From CAYZIC01 sp964478335 (GTDB lineage Bacteria; Verrucomicrobiota; Kiritimatiellia; RFP12; DVOR01), in assembly GCA_964478335.1 (NCBI GenBank), contig CAYZIC010000060.1, positions 1 to 14,668 of the forward strand: a DNA stretch of 14,668 nt, read 5' to 3'. This document shows positions 8,702 through 14,550 of this stretch, in pieces. Below the pieces are notes generated by a model. That model was not told the origin of the DNA, did not search any database, and saw only the letters and a list, made by a program, of their open reading frames with translations. The position numbers and the translations under genes are program-made. Every line of letters starts with the position of its first letter. The first letter of the stretch is position 1.

Positions 8702-9454
8702 ATGAAAAAGACCCTTTTTGTAGCAAGCATGCTTTGCATCGCCACCCTTACCTTCGCTGCTGATATCGCAGGCAAGACCTCAAATTCCCTCAAGTTGACC
8801 ACTGTCTACCCCGACACCAAGTCGCAGCTCCGCCTCTTGTCCGTCCCTGGACCAGAATTCAACGGCACCGCAGAGACCAAGACCATCGCCTTGGCTACCC
8901 TCCTCGACCCCGCCATCTACGTCGGCTCCAAGGTCTACTTCTATACGGGCAATGGCTACTCCACCCTCACCGCCACCAAGGCTGGCAATGGCGACACCGC
9001 CACTTACTCTTGGGTAGCAGACACCGCCCCCGTCACCTTTGGTGAAACAACGACTGTCGCAACGACCGTTGATCAAGACGCCCTTGCCCCCAGCACCCCC
9101 TTCTGGTTGGAATTGCCCGCTAACGCCACCGTTAGCCCGATGGTCACCGAAGATCCCGCCGCAACCACCGAGCCGATCACCCTTGCCGCAGGCTACAACC
9201 TCGTCGGCTTCAAAGTCGCCATCGATGACTTGAGAGCGCATGCGAAACTCAAAGCCGCTTTGGGTGACACCGCCACTTACGAGATCGCCATGCCTGGCAC
9301 CGATGGCACCATGAAGAAGTACAAGGTGGTCGCTGGCACTTGGAAGCAGATCGTCCAAAACCCGTCTGGCGTTACCGGCTGGTTTGAGGTTACAGAGGCG
9401 ATCCCTCTCGCTGCGGGTCGTTCTATCTGGGTTAAGGCTCCAGCAGCACAGTAA
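8702..9454 (+). CDS. Exported beta-rich protein of unknown function
   Basis: A 250-residue protein with a signal peptide (MKKTLFVASMLCIATLTFA, likely cut at 19 or 20). I do not recognise a named family. The C-terminal half contains a pattern ITLAAGYNLVGFKV (about residue 160), a GDTATYEI strand, a TWKQI strand, then IPLAAGRSIWVKAP at the end. The two 'LAAG' segments, one leading to Asn-Leu-Val-Gly and one to an aromatic strand, resemble repeats seen in secreted proteins of PVC bacteria, where a 'GWNLVG' strand is paired with a terminal 'GxxxWV' strand. ATG 8702 is used because AAGGAG (8688-8693) overlaps the stop of the preceding gene and sits 8 bases upstream; the longer frame from 8615 overlaps that gene. 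Tight spacing implies co-translation. Confidence 0.8.
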   Translation: MKKTLFVASMLCIATLTFAADIAGKTSNSLKLTTVYPDTKSQLRLLSVPGPEFNGTAETKTIALATLLDPAIYVGSKVYFYTGNGYSTLTATKAGNGDTATYSWVADTAPVTFGETTTVATTVDQDALAPSTPFWLELPANATVSPMVTEDPAATTEPITLAAGYNLVGFKVAIDDLRAHAKLKAALGDTATYEIAMPGTDGTMKKYKVVAGTWKQIVQNPSGVTGWFEVTEAIPLAAGRSIWVKAPAAQ

Positions 9455-9472
9455 TTGAAAAGGTTAATCACT

Positions 9473-10099
9473 ATGAAAACAAAACTCCTCACACTCATTG
9501 CGCTTCTTGGCTACGCCTCCGTCGCCAGTGCCCTCTCATTCAACTGGAATATCTCTGGTACCCAAACGGTCGAAGGCTCTGATGTCTCCGTCTCGATCAA
9601 CACGGCGAGTAACAACGTCTCCTTCACGATCTATCGGGCAACTGGCGATTTGACTAAAGTTGATAACTTTATCGGTGCGCTTAAAGACCAAGATGTCATG
9701 GATGGCTCGACAATTACCAGTACAACAGAAGGTGCTGCTGGCTCTGCGGACGTGGTGACAATGCGTCCTCCGAATACGGAAGGCACCTTTAATGTTGGTG
9801 ACGGCTTATGGACATCATTCACCTTGCCTGATGGCATTAAAGAGGGTGATGTCTTCTACGTCGTTATCGCAGATCACAGCCAAGGTGGCAACAACACGCT
9901 TGTTGGTCAAGTGACATACAATGGCGTTGACGGTGGCGGCTTTGATGGCGCACCGACAGGCACCGATTGGCCACAATTTGATGTCGTTTGGAAGCCGGGT
10001 TGGAATGGCGTGACCCATACGACGCCGGAACCGACTGCGATGGCCTTGCTCTTGATGGGCGCAGCCGCTCTTGGCCTTCGCCGCAAAGTGCGCAGCTAA
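9473..10099 (+). CDS. PEP-CTERM sorting-domain protein
   Basis: A 208-residue exported protein. Residues 1-20 are a signal peptide (likely cut ASA-LS). The C-terminus is a textbook PEP-CTERM tail: Pro185-Glu-Pro187, a hydrophobic segment ALLLMGAAALGL, then RRK. Such proteins are cut and anchored or released at the outer envelope by an exosortase (EpsH/Xrt family), which is not encoded in this window. The body (about 21-180) is rich in Gly, Asp, Asn and Thr, with no Cys, and looks beta-stranded; function unknown. A TTG at 9455 would extend the frame, but ATG 9473 with AAAAGG (9458-9463) 9 bases upstream, placing the signal peptide exactly at the N-terminus, is better. Last gene of the operon, followed by a strong terminator. 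Confidence 0.88.
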   Translation: MKTKLLTLIALLGYASVASALSFNWNISGTQTVEGSDVSVSINTASNNVSFTIYRATGDLTKVDNFIGALKDQDVMDGSTITSTTEGAAGSADVVTMRPPNTEGTFNVGDGLWTSFTLPDGIKEGDVFYVVIADHSQGGNNTLVGQVTYNGVDGGGFDGAPTGTDWPQFDVVWKPGWNGVTHTTPEPTAMALLLMGAAALGLRRKVRS

Positions 10100-10120
10100 G
10101 CTCCCACATCCGCTCTATAC

Positions 10121-10149
10121 AAAAAGCCTCACCTCGGTGAGGCTTTTTT
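10121..10149 (+). terminator. Rho-independent terminator of the exported-protein operon
   Basis: GCCTCACC and GGTGAGGC pair around a TC centre, with AAAAA before and TTTTTT after (10144-10149). It lies 22 bases after the 10099 stop. The A-run on the left means it could also work for minus-strand transcription from the YeiH-family gene. Confidence 0.92.
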
Positions 10150-10215
10150 GTTGCCTTTGGGTCGCTGCGCCCCCTAGCTCGAGTAGTTGCTGCTTGAGAG
10201 GATTTTGGGATTTGG

Positions 10216-10266
10216 GGGGCTCGCTGCGCTCGCAGGACTGCCAGATGATCTCCCGCAGAGAGGCAG
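10216..10266 (+). repeat. 52-base intergenic repeat, copy 2
   Basis: Matches 241-292 with three substitutions and one missing T. It is followed directly by the AGGAGGC-TGC-GCCTCCT hairpin, which overlaps its last bases; copy 1 lacks that hairpin. Confidence 0.85.
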
Positions 10267-10315
10267 GAGGCTGCGCCTCCTAGTTGACCGCTCGGTCGCC
10301 TACGGCTCGGTCGCT

Positions 10316-10332
10316 CAAGTACTGCGTACTTG
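10316..10332 (+). repeat. Mini-hairpin CAAGTAC-TGC-GTACTTG
   Basis: A perfect 7-bp stem with a TGC loop (GCA on the minus strand). Its AT-richer stem shows that the palindromes are not simply a by-product of GC-rich composition. Confidence 0.85.
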
Positions 10333-10533
10333 TCTAAGCCTCAATCTCGCCACTGCGCTCTTCGAGCTTGATTACTCGTTTCACTTCCCAGTTCGAGTTT
10401 AGAGTTAGAGTACTAGGAGGGGCTGCCGCCCTACACCCTGCTTATTTAAGAGCGCAGAGCTGTTGCAGCGTAGGGGCTTAGAGCTCGCTACGCTCCCGCT
10501 AGTAGACCGCTGACTCGATCCGCTACCCGCTCA

Positions 10534-10556
10534 GCTACCCGTGGCCGCAGGCCACC
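10534..10556 (+). repeat. 23-base exact repeat with hairpin GTGGCC-GCA-GGCCAC, copy 1
   Basis: GCTACCC precedes the hairpin (10541-10555). The same 23 bases recur at 10637-10659, 103 bases downstream. Confidence 0.9.
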
Positions 10557-10636
10557 AAGGAGAGCCGAGCACAGCGAGGCGAGTTCTGTGCTGAGTTTAC
10601 TCAGACAGCGCGTCCTGCGAGCCTGCGAGCGCCCAC

Positions 10637-10659
10637 GCTACCCGTGGCCGCAGGCCACC
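10637..10659 (+). repeat. 23-base exact repeat with hairpin GTGGCC-GCA-GGCCAC, copy 2
   Basis: Identical to 10534-10556; hairpin at 10644-10658. Confidence 0.9.
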
Positions 10660-10718
10660 CTACGCTGTCCCGCCCGCCGCAGGCGCCCCCTGTGCACTGT
10701 AACTGTGCACTGTTTACT

Positions 10719-10764
10719 GCGAGGTTCGCCTCGCCTCCGAGCTTTTGGGGGAGGCGCAGCCTCC
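10719..10764 (-). other. Paired hairpins at the 3' end of the YeiH-family gene
   Basis: GGAGGC-GCA-GCCTCC (10750-10764) begins 2 bases beyond the minus-strand stop codon (10767-10769), and GCGAGG-TTCG-CCTCGC (10719-10734) follows 15 bases further. Neither is followed by a T-run on the minus strand, so these are 3'-end structures rather than a clear intrinsic terminator. Confidence 0.5.
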
Positions 10765-10766
10765 GC

Positions 10767-11738
10767 CTAGACGATCTTGAAGTAGATGGCGCTGAGCCAG
10801 ATGGTGGCGAGGATAAACCACAGGACGACGCCGTGGATGAGGGGTTTGATACCGACCTCTTTGACTTTGCGGATGTCGAGGTTGGTGCCGATGAGGAAGA
10901 GGGTGGTGACCATGATCGATTTGGAGACTGAGGAGATGATGGCGAGGCCTTTGGGGTCGATGTGTAGGGTGTCTTTAAAGGTTGTGACGACGGCTGCGAG
11001 GAGGAAGGTTGGGATGAACCAAGGGACGCGGACTTTGGCTTTGGGGCCTGTGGGGTCGTCTTTTCGGATGAGGAAGCCGATGAGGCAGGCGACGGGAACG
11101 ATCCAGAGGGCGCGGGCCATTTTGATGGTGGTGCCGATTTCGAGGGCTTCTGTGCCGTAGGCCATGGAGGCGCCGACGACGGAGGAGGTGTCGTGAATGG
11201 CTAGTGCGGCCCAGGTGCCAAATTGCGTTTGGTCGAGCTCGAGGGCGTGGCCAATGGCGGGGAAGAGGAGGAGGGCGATACCGTTGAGGATAAAGACGGT
11301 GGCTGTGGCGAGAGCGATGTCGTTGGCCTTGGCTTTGAGCACGGGGGCGACGGCTGCGATGGCGCTACCGCCGCAGATGGAGGTGCCCACGGAGATGAGG
11401 AGGGTGGTGTCGCGGGTGAGGTGGAGCTTTTTGCCGAGGAGGATGCCCAGGCTGAGCCCCATGGCGATGCCGATGATCGTATAGATGAAGCCGTTGCCGC
11501 CTGCTTGAAGCACGGCGGGGAGGTTCATCCCAAAGCCGAGACCGACGATGACTAGACCCAAAAGCGGGGAGACGATTTTGCTCGTGGTCTCGCGGTAGGG
11601 GTTGCCAATCAGACCGGTGTACAGTGCGCCGAGCAGAATGGCGATGCCAGGGGCGTAGTCTTTGGTCGCAGGAAAGAGGGTGGGCACTAAAAAGGTCAGG
11701 GCGGTTAAGAGCAGGTAGGTGCGTTGATTGAGGGTCAT
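10767..11738 (-). CDS. yeiH: YeiH-family (UPF0324) integral membrane protein, putative sulfate exporter family
   Basis: A 323-residue polytopic membrane protein with about ten hydrophobic segments. Family signatures are TSICGGSAIAAVAPVL (119-134) and AIHDTSSVVGAS (180-191), which align with 'ICGAAAIAAVAPIL' and 'IHEVAQVV' in E. coli YeiH. The family is annotated as putative sulfate exporters; transport has been little tested, so the substrate is uncertain. ATG 11738 is chosen because AAGGA (11750-11746) sits 7 bases upstream and because the longer frame starting with GTG at 11783 would begin inside the predicted promoter. It is a single-gene transcript, convergent with the exported-protein operon and divergent from rpsL. 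No sulfur-metabolism gene is nearby. Confidence 0.88.
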   Translation of the reverse strand: MTLNQRTYLLLTALTFLVPTLFPATKDYAPGIAILLGALYTGLIGNPYRETTSKIVSPLLGLVIVGLGFGMNLPAVLQAGGNGFIYTIIGIAMGLSLGILLGKKLHLTRDTTLLISVGTSICGGSAIAAVAPVLKAKANDIALATATVFILNGIALLLFPAIGHALELDQTQFGTWAALAIHDTSSVVGASMAYGTEALEIGTTIKMARALWIVPVACLIGFLIRKDDPTGPKAKVRVPWFIPTFLLAAVVTTFKDTLHIDPKGLAIISSVSKSIMVTTLFLIGTNLDIRKVKEVGIKPLIHGVVLWFILATIWLSAIYFKIV

Positions 11739-11765
11739 AGGTGAATCCTTGGTTTTTGGGGGGCT

Positions 11766-11794
11766 ATTATAAGGTTGGGTCACACGGGGCTCAA
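11766..11794 (-). promoter_or_regulatory. Near-consensus promoter of the YeiH-family gene
   Basis: On the minus strand: TTGAGC (11794-11789), 17-base spacer, TATAAT (11771-11766). The start would be near 11759, giving a leader of about 20 bases ahead of ATG 11738. Confidence 0.75.
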
Positions 11795-11915
11795 CTGGGG
11801 GGATAGCGTAGCATGAAGGGAGAATTGTTGCAAGTAAAAATGTTGTGCACGTGTCTCAAATGCATACAAAAGTGTGCAGAATTGCAAAAAGTAGCACTTA
11901 TTTGTGATTTTGTCC
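11795..11915. other. Intergenic stretch between divergent promoters
   Basis: AT-richer than its surroundings, with no gene and none of the mini-hairpins found in the other gaps. It separates the minus-strand YeiH-family promoter from the rpsL promoter. No clear operator was recognised. Confidence 0.6.
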
Positions 11916-11945
11916 TTGCGTTTGCAGAGTCTTTTGTGATATAGT
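11916..11945 (+). promoter_or_regulatory. Promoter of rpsL-rpsG
   Basis: TTGCGT (11916-11921), 18-base spacer, TATAGT (11940-11945). Transcription would start near 11952, exactly where the outer stem of the leader structure begins (11953). Confidence 0.6.
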
Positions 11946-11952
11946 GCGACCA

Positions 11953-12069
11953 CTAATCAATTATCAGGATGAAAGATTTGTAGCGAACCTTTCATTTTAG
12001 AGGACAGAGCCCGTCCCGGTGGCCTGATGTTGTGCAGAATGTGCGTCCGTGAGTTGCGGACATGATTAG
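11953..12069 (+). promoter_or_regulatory. Structured 5' leader of rpsL, candidate ribosomal-protein leader RNA
   Basis: Pairing by eye gives a closed domain. Outer stem P0: CTAATCA (11953-11959) with TGATTAG (12063-12069), 7 bp. P1: ATCAGG (11963-11968) with CCTGAT (12023-12028). Inside P1, P2: ATGAAAG (11969-11975) with CTTTCAT (11989-11995), and P3: GGAC (12002-12005) with GTCC (12013-12016). P4: GTCCG (12045-12049) with CGGAC (12057-12061), next to P0. The two GGAC and two GTCC arms could also exchange partners. The domain ends 27 bases before ATG 12097. Autogenous control by S12 or S7 is possible but inferred. Confidence 0.6.
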
Positions 12070-12096
12070 ATTATTGTTAAAATAGGAAGATTATCC

Positions 12097-12489
12097 ATGC
12101 CGACTATCAATCAGTTGGTGCGCAAAGGCCGCGTTGCCCAGCGCAAAAAAACCAAATCCCCTGCTTTGAAGGCTTGCCCTCAACGCCGTGGCGTCTGTAT
12201 CGTCGTTAAGACCCAAACGCCTAAGAAACCTAACTCCGCTTTGCGTAAGGTGGCTCGTGTTCGCTTGACCACCGGTTTCGAAGTGACTGCTTACATCCCT
12301 GGCGAAGGCCACAACTTGCAAGAACACAGCGTCGTGATGATTCGCGGCGGTCGTGTAAAGGACTTGCCTGGTGTGCGTTATCACATCATTCGTGGTACTC
12401 TTGATAGCTTGGGCGTTAATGGCCGTGGCCGTAGCCGCTCGAAGTATGGCGTCAAGAAGAATGCCGTCGCTCAAGGTAAAAAGAAATAA
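12097..12489 (+). CDS. rpsL: 30S ribosomal protein S12
   Basis: S12 sits at the decoding centre of the small subunit and controls accuracy. The 130-residue protein carries the family core with PKKPNSALRKV and HNLQEHSVV segments and GGRVKDLPGVRYH. The Lys at 43 and 88 (E. coli mature numbering Lys42 and Lys87) are unchanged, so the sequence is of the streptomycin-sensitive type at those positions; Asp89, the beta-methylthiolation site in E. coli, is present. A Lys-rich tail (QGKKK) ends the protein. ATG 12097 has AGGA (12084-12087) 9 bases upstream. It heads the transcript with rpsG, 15 bases downstream, and is preceded by a structured leader. Confidence 0.99.
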   Translation: MPTINQLVRKGRVAQRKKTKSPALKACPQRRGVCIVVKTQTPKKPNSALRKVARVRLTTGFEVTAYIPGEGHNLQEHSVVMIRGGRVKDLPGVRYHIIRGTLDSLGVNGRGRSRSKYGVKKNAVAQGKKK

Positions 12490-12504
12490 TAAAGGGTTTA
12501 TACT

Positions 12505-12975
12505 ATGGCAAGACGTCGTAAAGCTGTCAAGCGCGTGCACCAAGCCGATCCTAAGTTCAATAGCGAACTCGTCGCAAAGGTTATCCGTAGCTTGATGAAG
12601 TCCGGTAAGAAGACCACTTCTGAACGCATCGTTTATGGTGCAATCGCAGAAATCGAAACTGCAACCGGTAAAGATCCACTCGAAGTGATGGAACAAGCCA
12701 TCAACAACATGAAGCCTAAAGTAGAAGTGAAGTCCCGCCGCGTGGGTGGTACCACTTACCCAGTGCCGGTTGAAATCCGTCCTGGCCGCCAGCTCGCTCT
12801 CGCGATCCGCTGGATGTCCATGTACGCTGGCAACCGCCGTGGTGTCGCTATGCCTAAGGCTATCGCGCTCGAACTCCTTGACGCTTACAACAACACTGGT
12901 AACGTGCTCAAGAAGCGTGATGACACCCACAAGATGGCTCAAGCTAACAAAGCTTTTGCTCATTACGCATATTAA
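12505..12975 (+). CDS. rpsG: 30S ribosomal protein S7
   Basis: S7 is a primary binder of the 16S rRNA 3' domain and helps assemble the head of the small subunit. The 156-residue protein is full length and has VEVKSRRVGGTTYPVPVE and the ending MAQANKAFAHY, both standard. ATG 12505 has AAAGGG (12491-12496) 8 bases upstream, directly after the rpsL stop. In many bacteria fusA and tuf follow; here the operon ends with a terminator instead. In E. coli S7 represses its own operon by binding the rpsL-rpsG junction, but that gap is only 15 bases here, so any feedback would need another site, such as the long leader. Confidence 0.99.
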   Translation: MARRRKAVKRVHQADPKFNSELVAKVIRSLMKSGKKTTSERIVYGAIAEIETATGKDPLEVMEQAINNMKPKVEVKSRRVGGTTYPVPVEIRPGRQLALAIRWMSMYAGNRRGVAMPKAIALELLDAYNNTGNVLKKRDDTHKMAQANKAFAHYAY

Positions 12976-12994
12976 TCGAAACCCCTGTTTCGAT
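12975..12994 (+). other. Perfect hairpin starting in the rpsG stop codon
   Basis: ATCGAAAC (12975-12982) pairs with GTTTCGAT (12987-12994) around CCCT. The first A is the last base of the rpsG TAA. There is no T-run after it; it lies 8 bases before the real terminator and may protect the 3' end or act with it. Confidence 0.6.
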
Positions 12995-13002
12995 AAAGGT
13001 AT

Positions 13003-13033
13003 AAAAAGGCTCCGCTTGTCGGAGCCTTTTTTT
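13003..13033 (+). terminator. Rho-independent terminator of rpsL-rpsG
   Basis: GGCTCCG (13008-13014) pairs with CGGAGCC (13020-13026) around CTTGT, preceded by AAAAA and followed by TTTTTTT (13027-13033). Confidence 0.93.
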
Positions 13034-13101
13034 GTTGCCTGCAGCGAGAGGGCTCGCTACAGGCATCAGGCAGGGCTCTCTGCGCTCGCAGGCGCCTCTA
13101 C

Positions 13102-13204
13102 ACGGCCGCAGGCCGTTCCCGCACCGCCGGAGGCGGTTCCCGCACGAGCTTTGCTCGTTCCCGCACGTCGGCTTGCCGACGTTCCCGCACACGGCGCAGC
13201 CGTG
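13102..13204 (+). repeat. Ordered hairpin array B
   Basis: Five mini-hairpins joined by four identical 8-base linkers TTCCCGCA: CGGCC-GCA-GGCCG (13103-13115), CCGCC-GGA-GGCGG (13124-13136), CGAGC-TTT-GCTCG (13145-13157), a 7-bp CGTCGGC stem with TT loop (13166-13181) and CACGGC-GCA-GCCGTG (13190-13204). Start-to-start spacing is 21, 21, 21 and 24 bases. The last four match array A one by one. Confidence 0.93.
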
Positions 13205-13232
13205 TAGTCTGCGGCCTCGCCGCCTCTAAGAG

Positions 13233-13296
13233 GGAGCGTAGCGACCGTTCTAAAAGCGCAGCGTTCCAATAAGGAGCGTAGCGACTGTTCTAAAAG
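13233..13296 (+). repeat. 24-base tandem-style direct repeat (two copies, 40-base period)
   Basis: GGAGCGTAGCGAC(C/T)GTTC followed by TAAAAG at 13233-13256 and 13273-13296; one mismatch. Its TTCTAAAA portion is an 8-base spacer between palindromic units, like TTCCCGCA in the arrays. Confidence 0.85.
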
Positions 13297-13307
13297 GCCG
13301 TAGGCCG

Positions 13308-13332
13308 TTCTCGGAGGCACAGCCTCCGAGAA
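13308..13332 (+). repeat. Long hairpin with 11-bp stem and ACA loop
   Basis: Bases 13308-13318 pair perfectly with 13322-13332; the core is GGAGGC-ACA-GCCTCC. It ends 6 bases before the -35 box of fic. There is no T-run, so it is not a typical terminator. Confidence 0.8.
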
Positions 13333-13338
13333 TTGGGC

Positions 13339-13367
13339 TTGACTTTTGGGGCCGTTTATGGTACGAT
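13339..13367 (+). promoter_or_regulatory. Near-consensus promoter of fic
   Basis: TTGACT (13339-13344), 17-base spacer, TACGAT (13362-13367). Start near 13374, with a leader of about 68 bases. Confidence 0.7.
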
Positions 13368-13441
13368 GCTCTTAGTTTTAATTCGTTGAGTCATGAACTT
13401 ATTCAATGATGATGCGAGAGTCTGCAGCCAAGGAGTCCTCT

Positions 13442-14458
13442 ATGTATGATGCCCCTCCATTTACCGTTAGCGAAAGCGCCATCAACCGTGTCGTCGAGAT
13501 TGCGGCGGCTGTAGAGCACTATGCGCTGCACTTTGCGACTGCGGATGCGCTCTTCTTGCGTAAGGCTAATCGGATCCGTTCGATTCAGGGCTCGCTGGCC
13601 ATCGAGGCGAATTCCCTCACGCTGGCCGAGACGACTGCCGTTTTGGATGGCCGTCATGTGGTTGCACCCGCCAACGAAATCCGCGAGGTGCTCAACGCCA
13701 AGCGCGCCTACAACCTCTTGCCCTCGCTCAATCCCTACGACTCTCAAGATCTCCTCCAAGCACACAAGATGCTATTAGACGGACTGAGTGTGGATGCAGG
13801 ACGATACCGTAGAAGTGGAGTAGGGGTCTTTTCCGAACGCGGCATCGTTCATCTCGCCCCACCGGCCGATCGCGTACCCGAATTGATGGCCTCACTGATG
13901 GAATGGGTCTCCACCTCAAAGGCGCATGAGCTGATCAAGGCAGCGGTCTTTCATTACGAGCTCGAATTCATCCATCCCTTTGCCGACGGCAATGGCCGTA
14001 TGGGACGATTGTGGCAAACCCTCATCCTCGCCCAATGGCGTCCTCTCTTTTACCACTTACCCATCGAGAGCATTGTCTGTCGCAACCAAGCCGCCTACTA
14101 TGAAGCCATTGCGGCGACAACCAAAATCACCGATGCCAGCCCATTCATCGACTTTATGCTTCAGTGTATCCTTGACGCGCTCACCGAAACGCCTCTCTCG
14201 CTTAGTGAAGTTGCCATGGAATATGATCCAGATGCTACGGGTGAAGGTGTAAATGGCGGTCTAAATAAAGGTGCAAGTGAAGGTGTAAATGCACTTTTGG
14301 ATCTAATCACCGCCCATCCAGGGCAAAATGCCATCGCCTTAGCGGCCGCATTAGGCAAGAGCAAGTCCACAGTGGAGCGATACTTGGTGCAGCTCAAGCG
14401 CACCTCACGCGTTGTTTTCAAGGGAGCCCCCAAGAATGGTGGCTACTGGCGAGTCTAG
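13442..14458 (+). CDS. Fic-domain protein with C-terminal winged-helix-like region
   Basis: Fic proteins transfer AMP or another nucleotide part onto target protein hydroxyls. The 338-residue protein has the complete core motif HPFADGNGRMGR (178-189) with catalytic His178. Upstream, SLAIEANSL (51-59) is the place of the N-terminal inhibitory helix, (S/T)xxxE(G/N), with Glu55 that normally keeps the enzyme off; the following residue is Ala, not Gly or Asn. About residues 266-284 form a Gly/Asn-rich linker with a duplicated GEGVN unit, then a helix-turn-helix-like end (ALGKSKSTVERYLVQLK, GAPKNGGYW). ATG 13442 has AAGGAG (13430-13435) 6 bases upstream; the frame is open from 13406 but without a better site. 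It stands alone with its own promoter and no antitoxin gene; targets unknown. Confidence 0.93.
   Translation: MYDAPPFTVSESAINRVVEIAAAVEHYALHFATADALFLRKANRIRSIQGSLAIEANSLTLAETTAVLDGRHVVAPANEIREVLNAKRAYNLLPSLNPYDSQDLLQAHKMLLDGLSVDAGRYRRSGVGVFSERGIVHLAPPADRVPELMASLMEWVSTSKAHELIKAAVFHYELEFIHPFADGNGRMGRLWQTLILAQWRPLFYHLPIESIVCRNQAAYYEAIAATTKITDASPFIDFMLQCILDALTETPLSLSEVAMEYDPDATGEGVNGGLNKGASEGVNALLDLITAHPGQNAIALAAALGKSKSTVERYLVQLKRTSRVVFKGAPKNGGYWRV
14241..14291 (+). repeat. Intragenic 15-base direct repeat in fic (36-base period)
   Basis: GTGAAGGTGTAAATG occurs exactly at 14241-14255 and 14277-14291. In frame it encodes the two EGVN units of the Gly/Asn-rich linker, a spot where length could vary. 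Confidence 0.85.
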
Positions 14459-14483
14459 GGCTCGCTGCGCTCGCCCGCATCAG

Positions 14484-14511
14484 GCAGTTCGCTACGCTCA
14501 CGCATCAGGCA
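14484..14511 (+). repeat. 28-base repeat, copy 2
   Basis: 26 of 28 bases match 7457-7484. Confidence 0.85.
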
Positions 14512-14550
14512 TCAAGCATTAAGAGGCAGGTGCCCCGCCTCTAGCACCAA

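Larger units (their letters stand above)
10150..10766. other. Gene-free intergenic stretch dense in repeats and palindromes
   Basis: No credible gene between the convergent ends of the exported-protein operon and the YeiH-family gene. It holds the 52-base repeat copy 2 (10216-10266), hairpins AGGAGGC-TGC-GCCTCCT (10265-10281), CAAGTAC-TGC-GTACTTG (10316-10332), GTGGCC-GCA-GGCCAC twice (10541-10555, 10644-10658), CGCC-GCA-GGCG (10675-10685), GCGAGG-TTCG-CCTCGC (10719-10734) and GGAGGC-GCA-GCCTCC (10750-10764), and a GTGCACTGT direct repeat near 10691-10712. Confidence 0.75.
13034..13338. other. Gene-free intergenic stretch: hairpin array B and repeats
   Basis: No credible gene between rpsG and fic. 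It holds a degenerate CTCGCTGCGCTCGC-type unit (about 13050-13095), the ordered array (13102-13204), hairpins GCGGC-CTC-GCCGC (13211-13223) and CCTC-TAA-GAGG (13223-13233), a 24-base direct repeat (13233-13256 and 13273-13296), hairpin GGCC-GTA-GGCC (13296-13306) and a long hairpin (13308-13332) next to the fic promoter. Confidence 0.75.

Noticed and set aside
10187..10931. Several plus-strand frames of 60 to 95 codons
   Set aside because: They run through repeats or are antisense to the YeiH-family gene.
11739..11783. Longer YeiH-family start (GTG 11783)
   Set aside because: The codons coincide with the TATAAT and spacer of the predicted promoter; ATG 11738 has AAGGA at 7 bases.
7636..13192. 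Minus-strand frames through both arrays encoding Cys-Gly-Asn heptads
   Set aside because: Spacings of 21 and 24 keep the frame, so a repeat peptide appears. But between the two arrays nearly all codon changes are non-synonymous (for example GTC/GGC, ACG/CCG, CAA/CGG, AAC/GAC, GGG/GAG) while base pairing is kept, which favours structure over protein.
7744..13204. CRISPR array interpretation of the hairpin arrays
   Set aside because: Constant part is only 8 bases, variable parts are palindromes of 13 to 16 bases that recur between loci, and no cas gene is present.
7744..13204. Integron attC or retron msr-msd
   Set aside because: No integrase or reverse transcriptase, no attC core sites or long imperfect stem, and no gene cassette layout.
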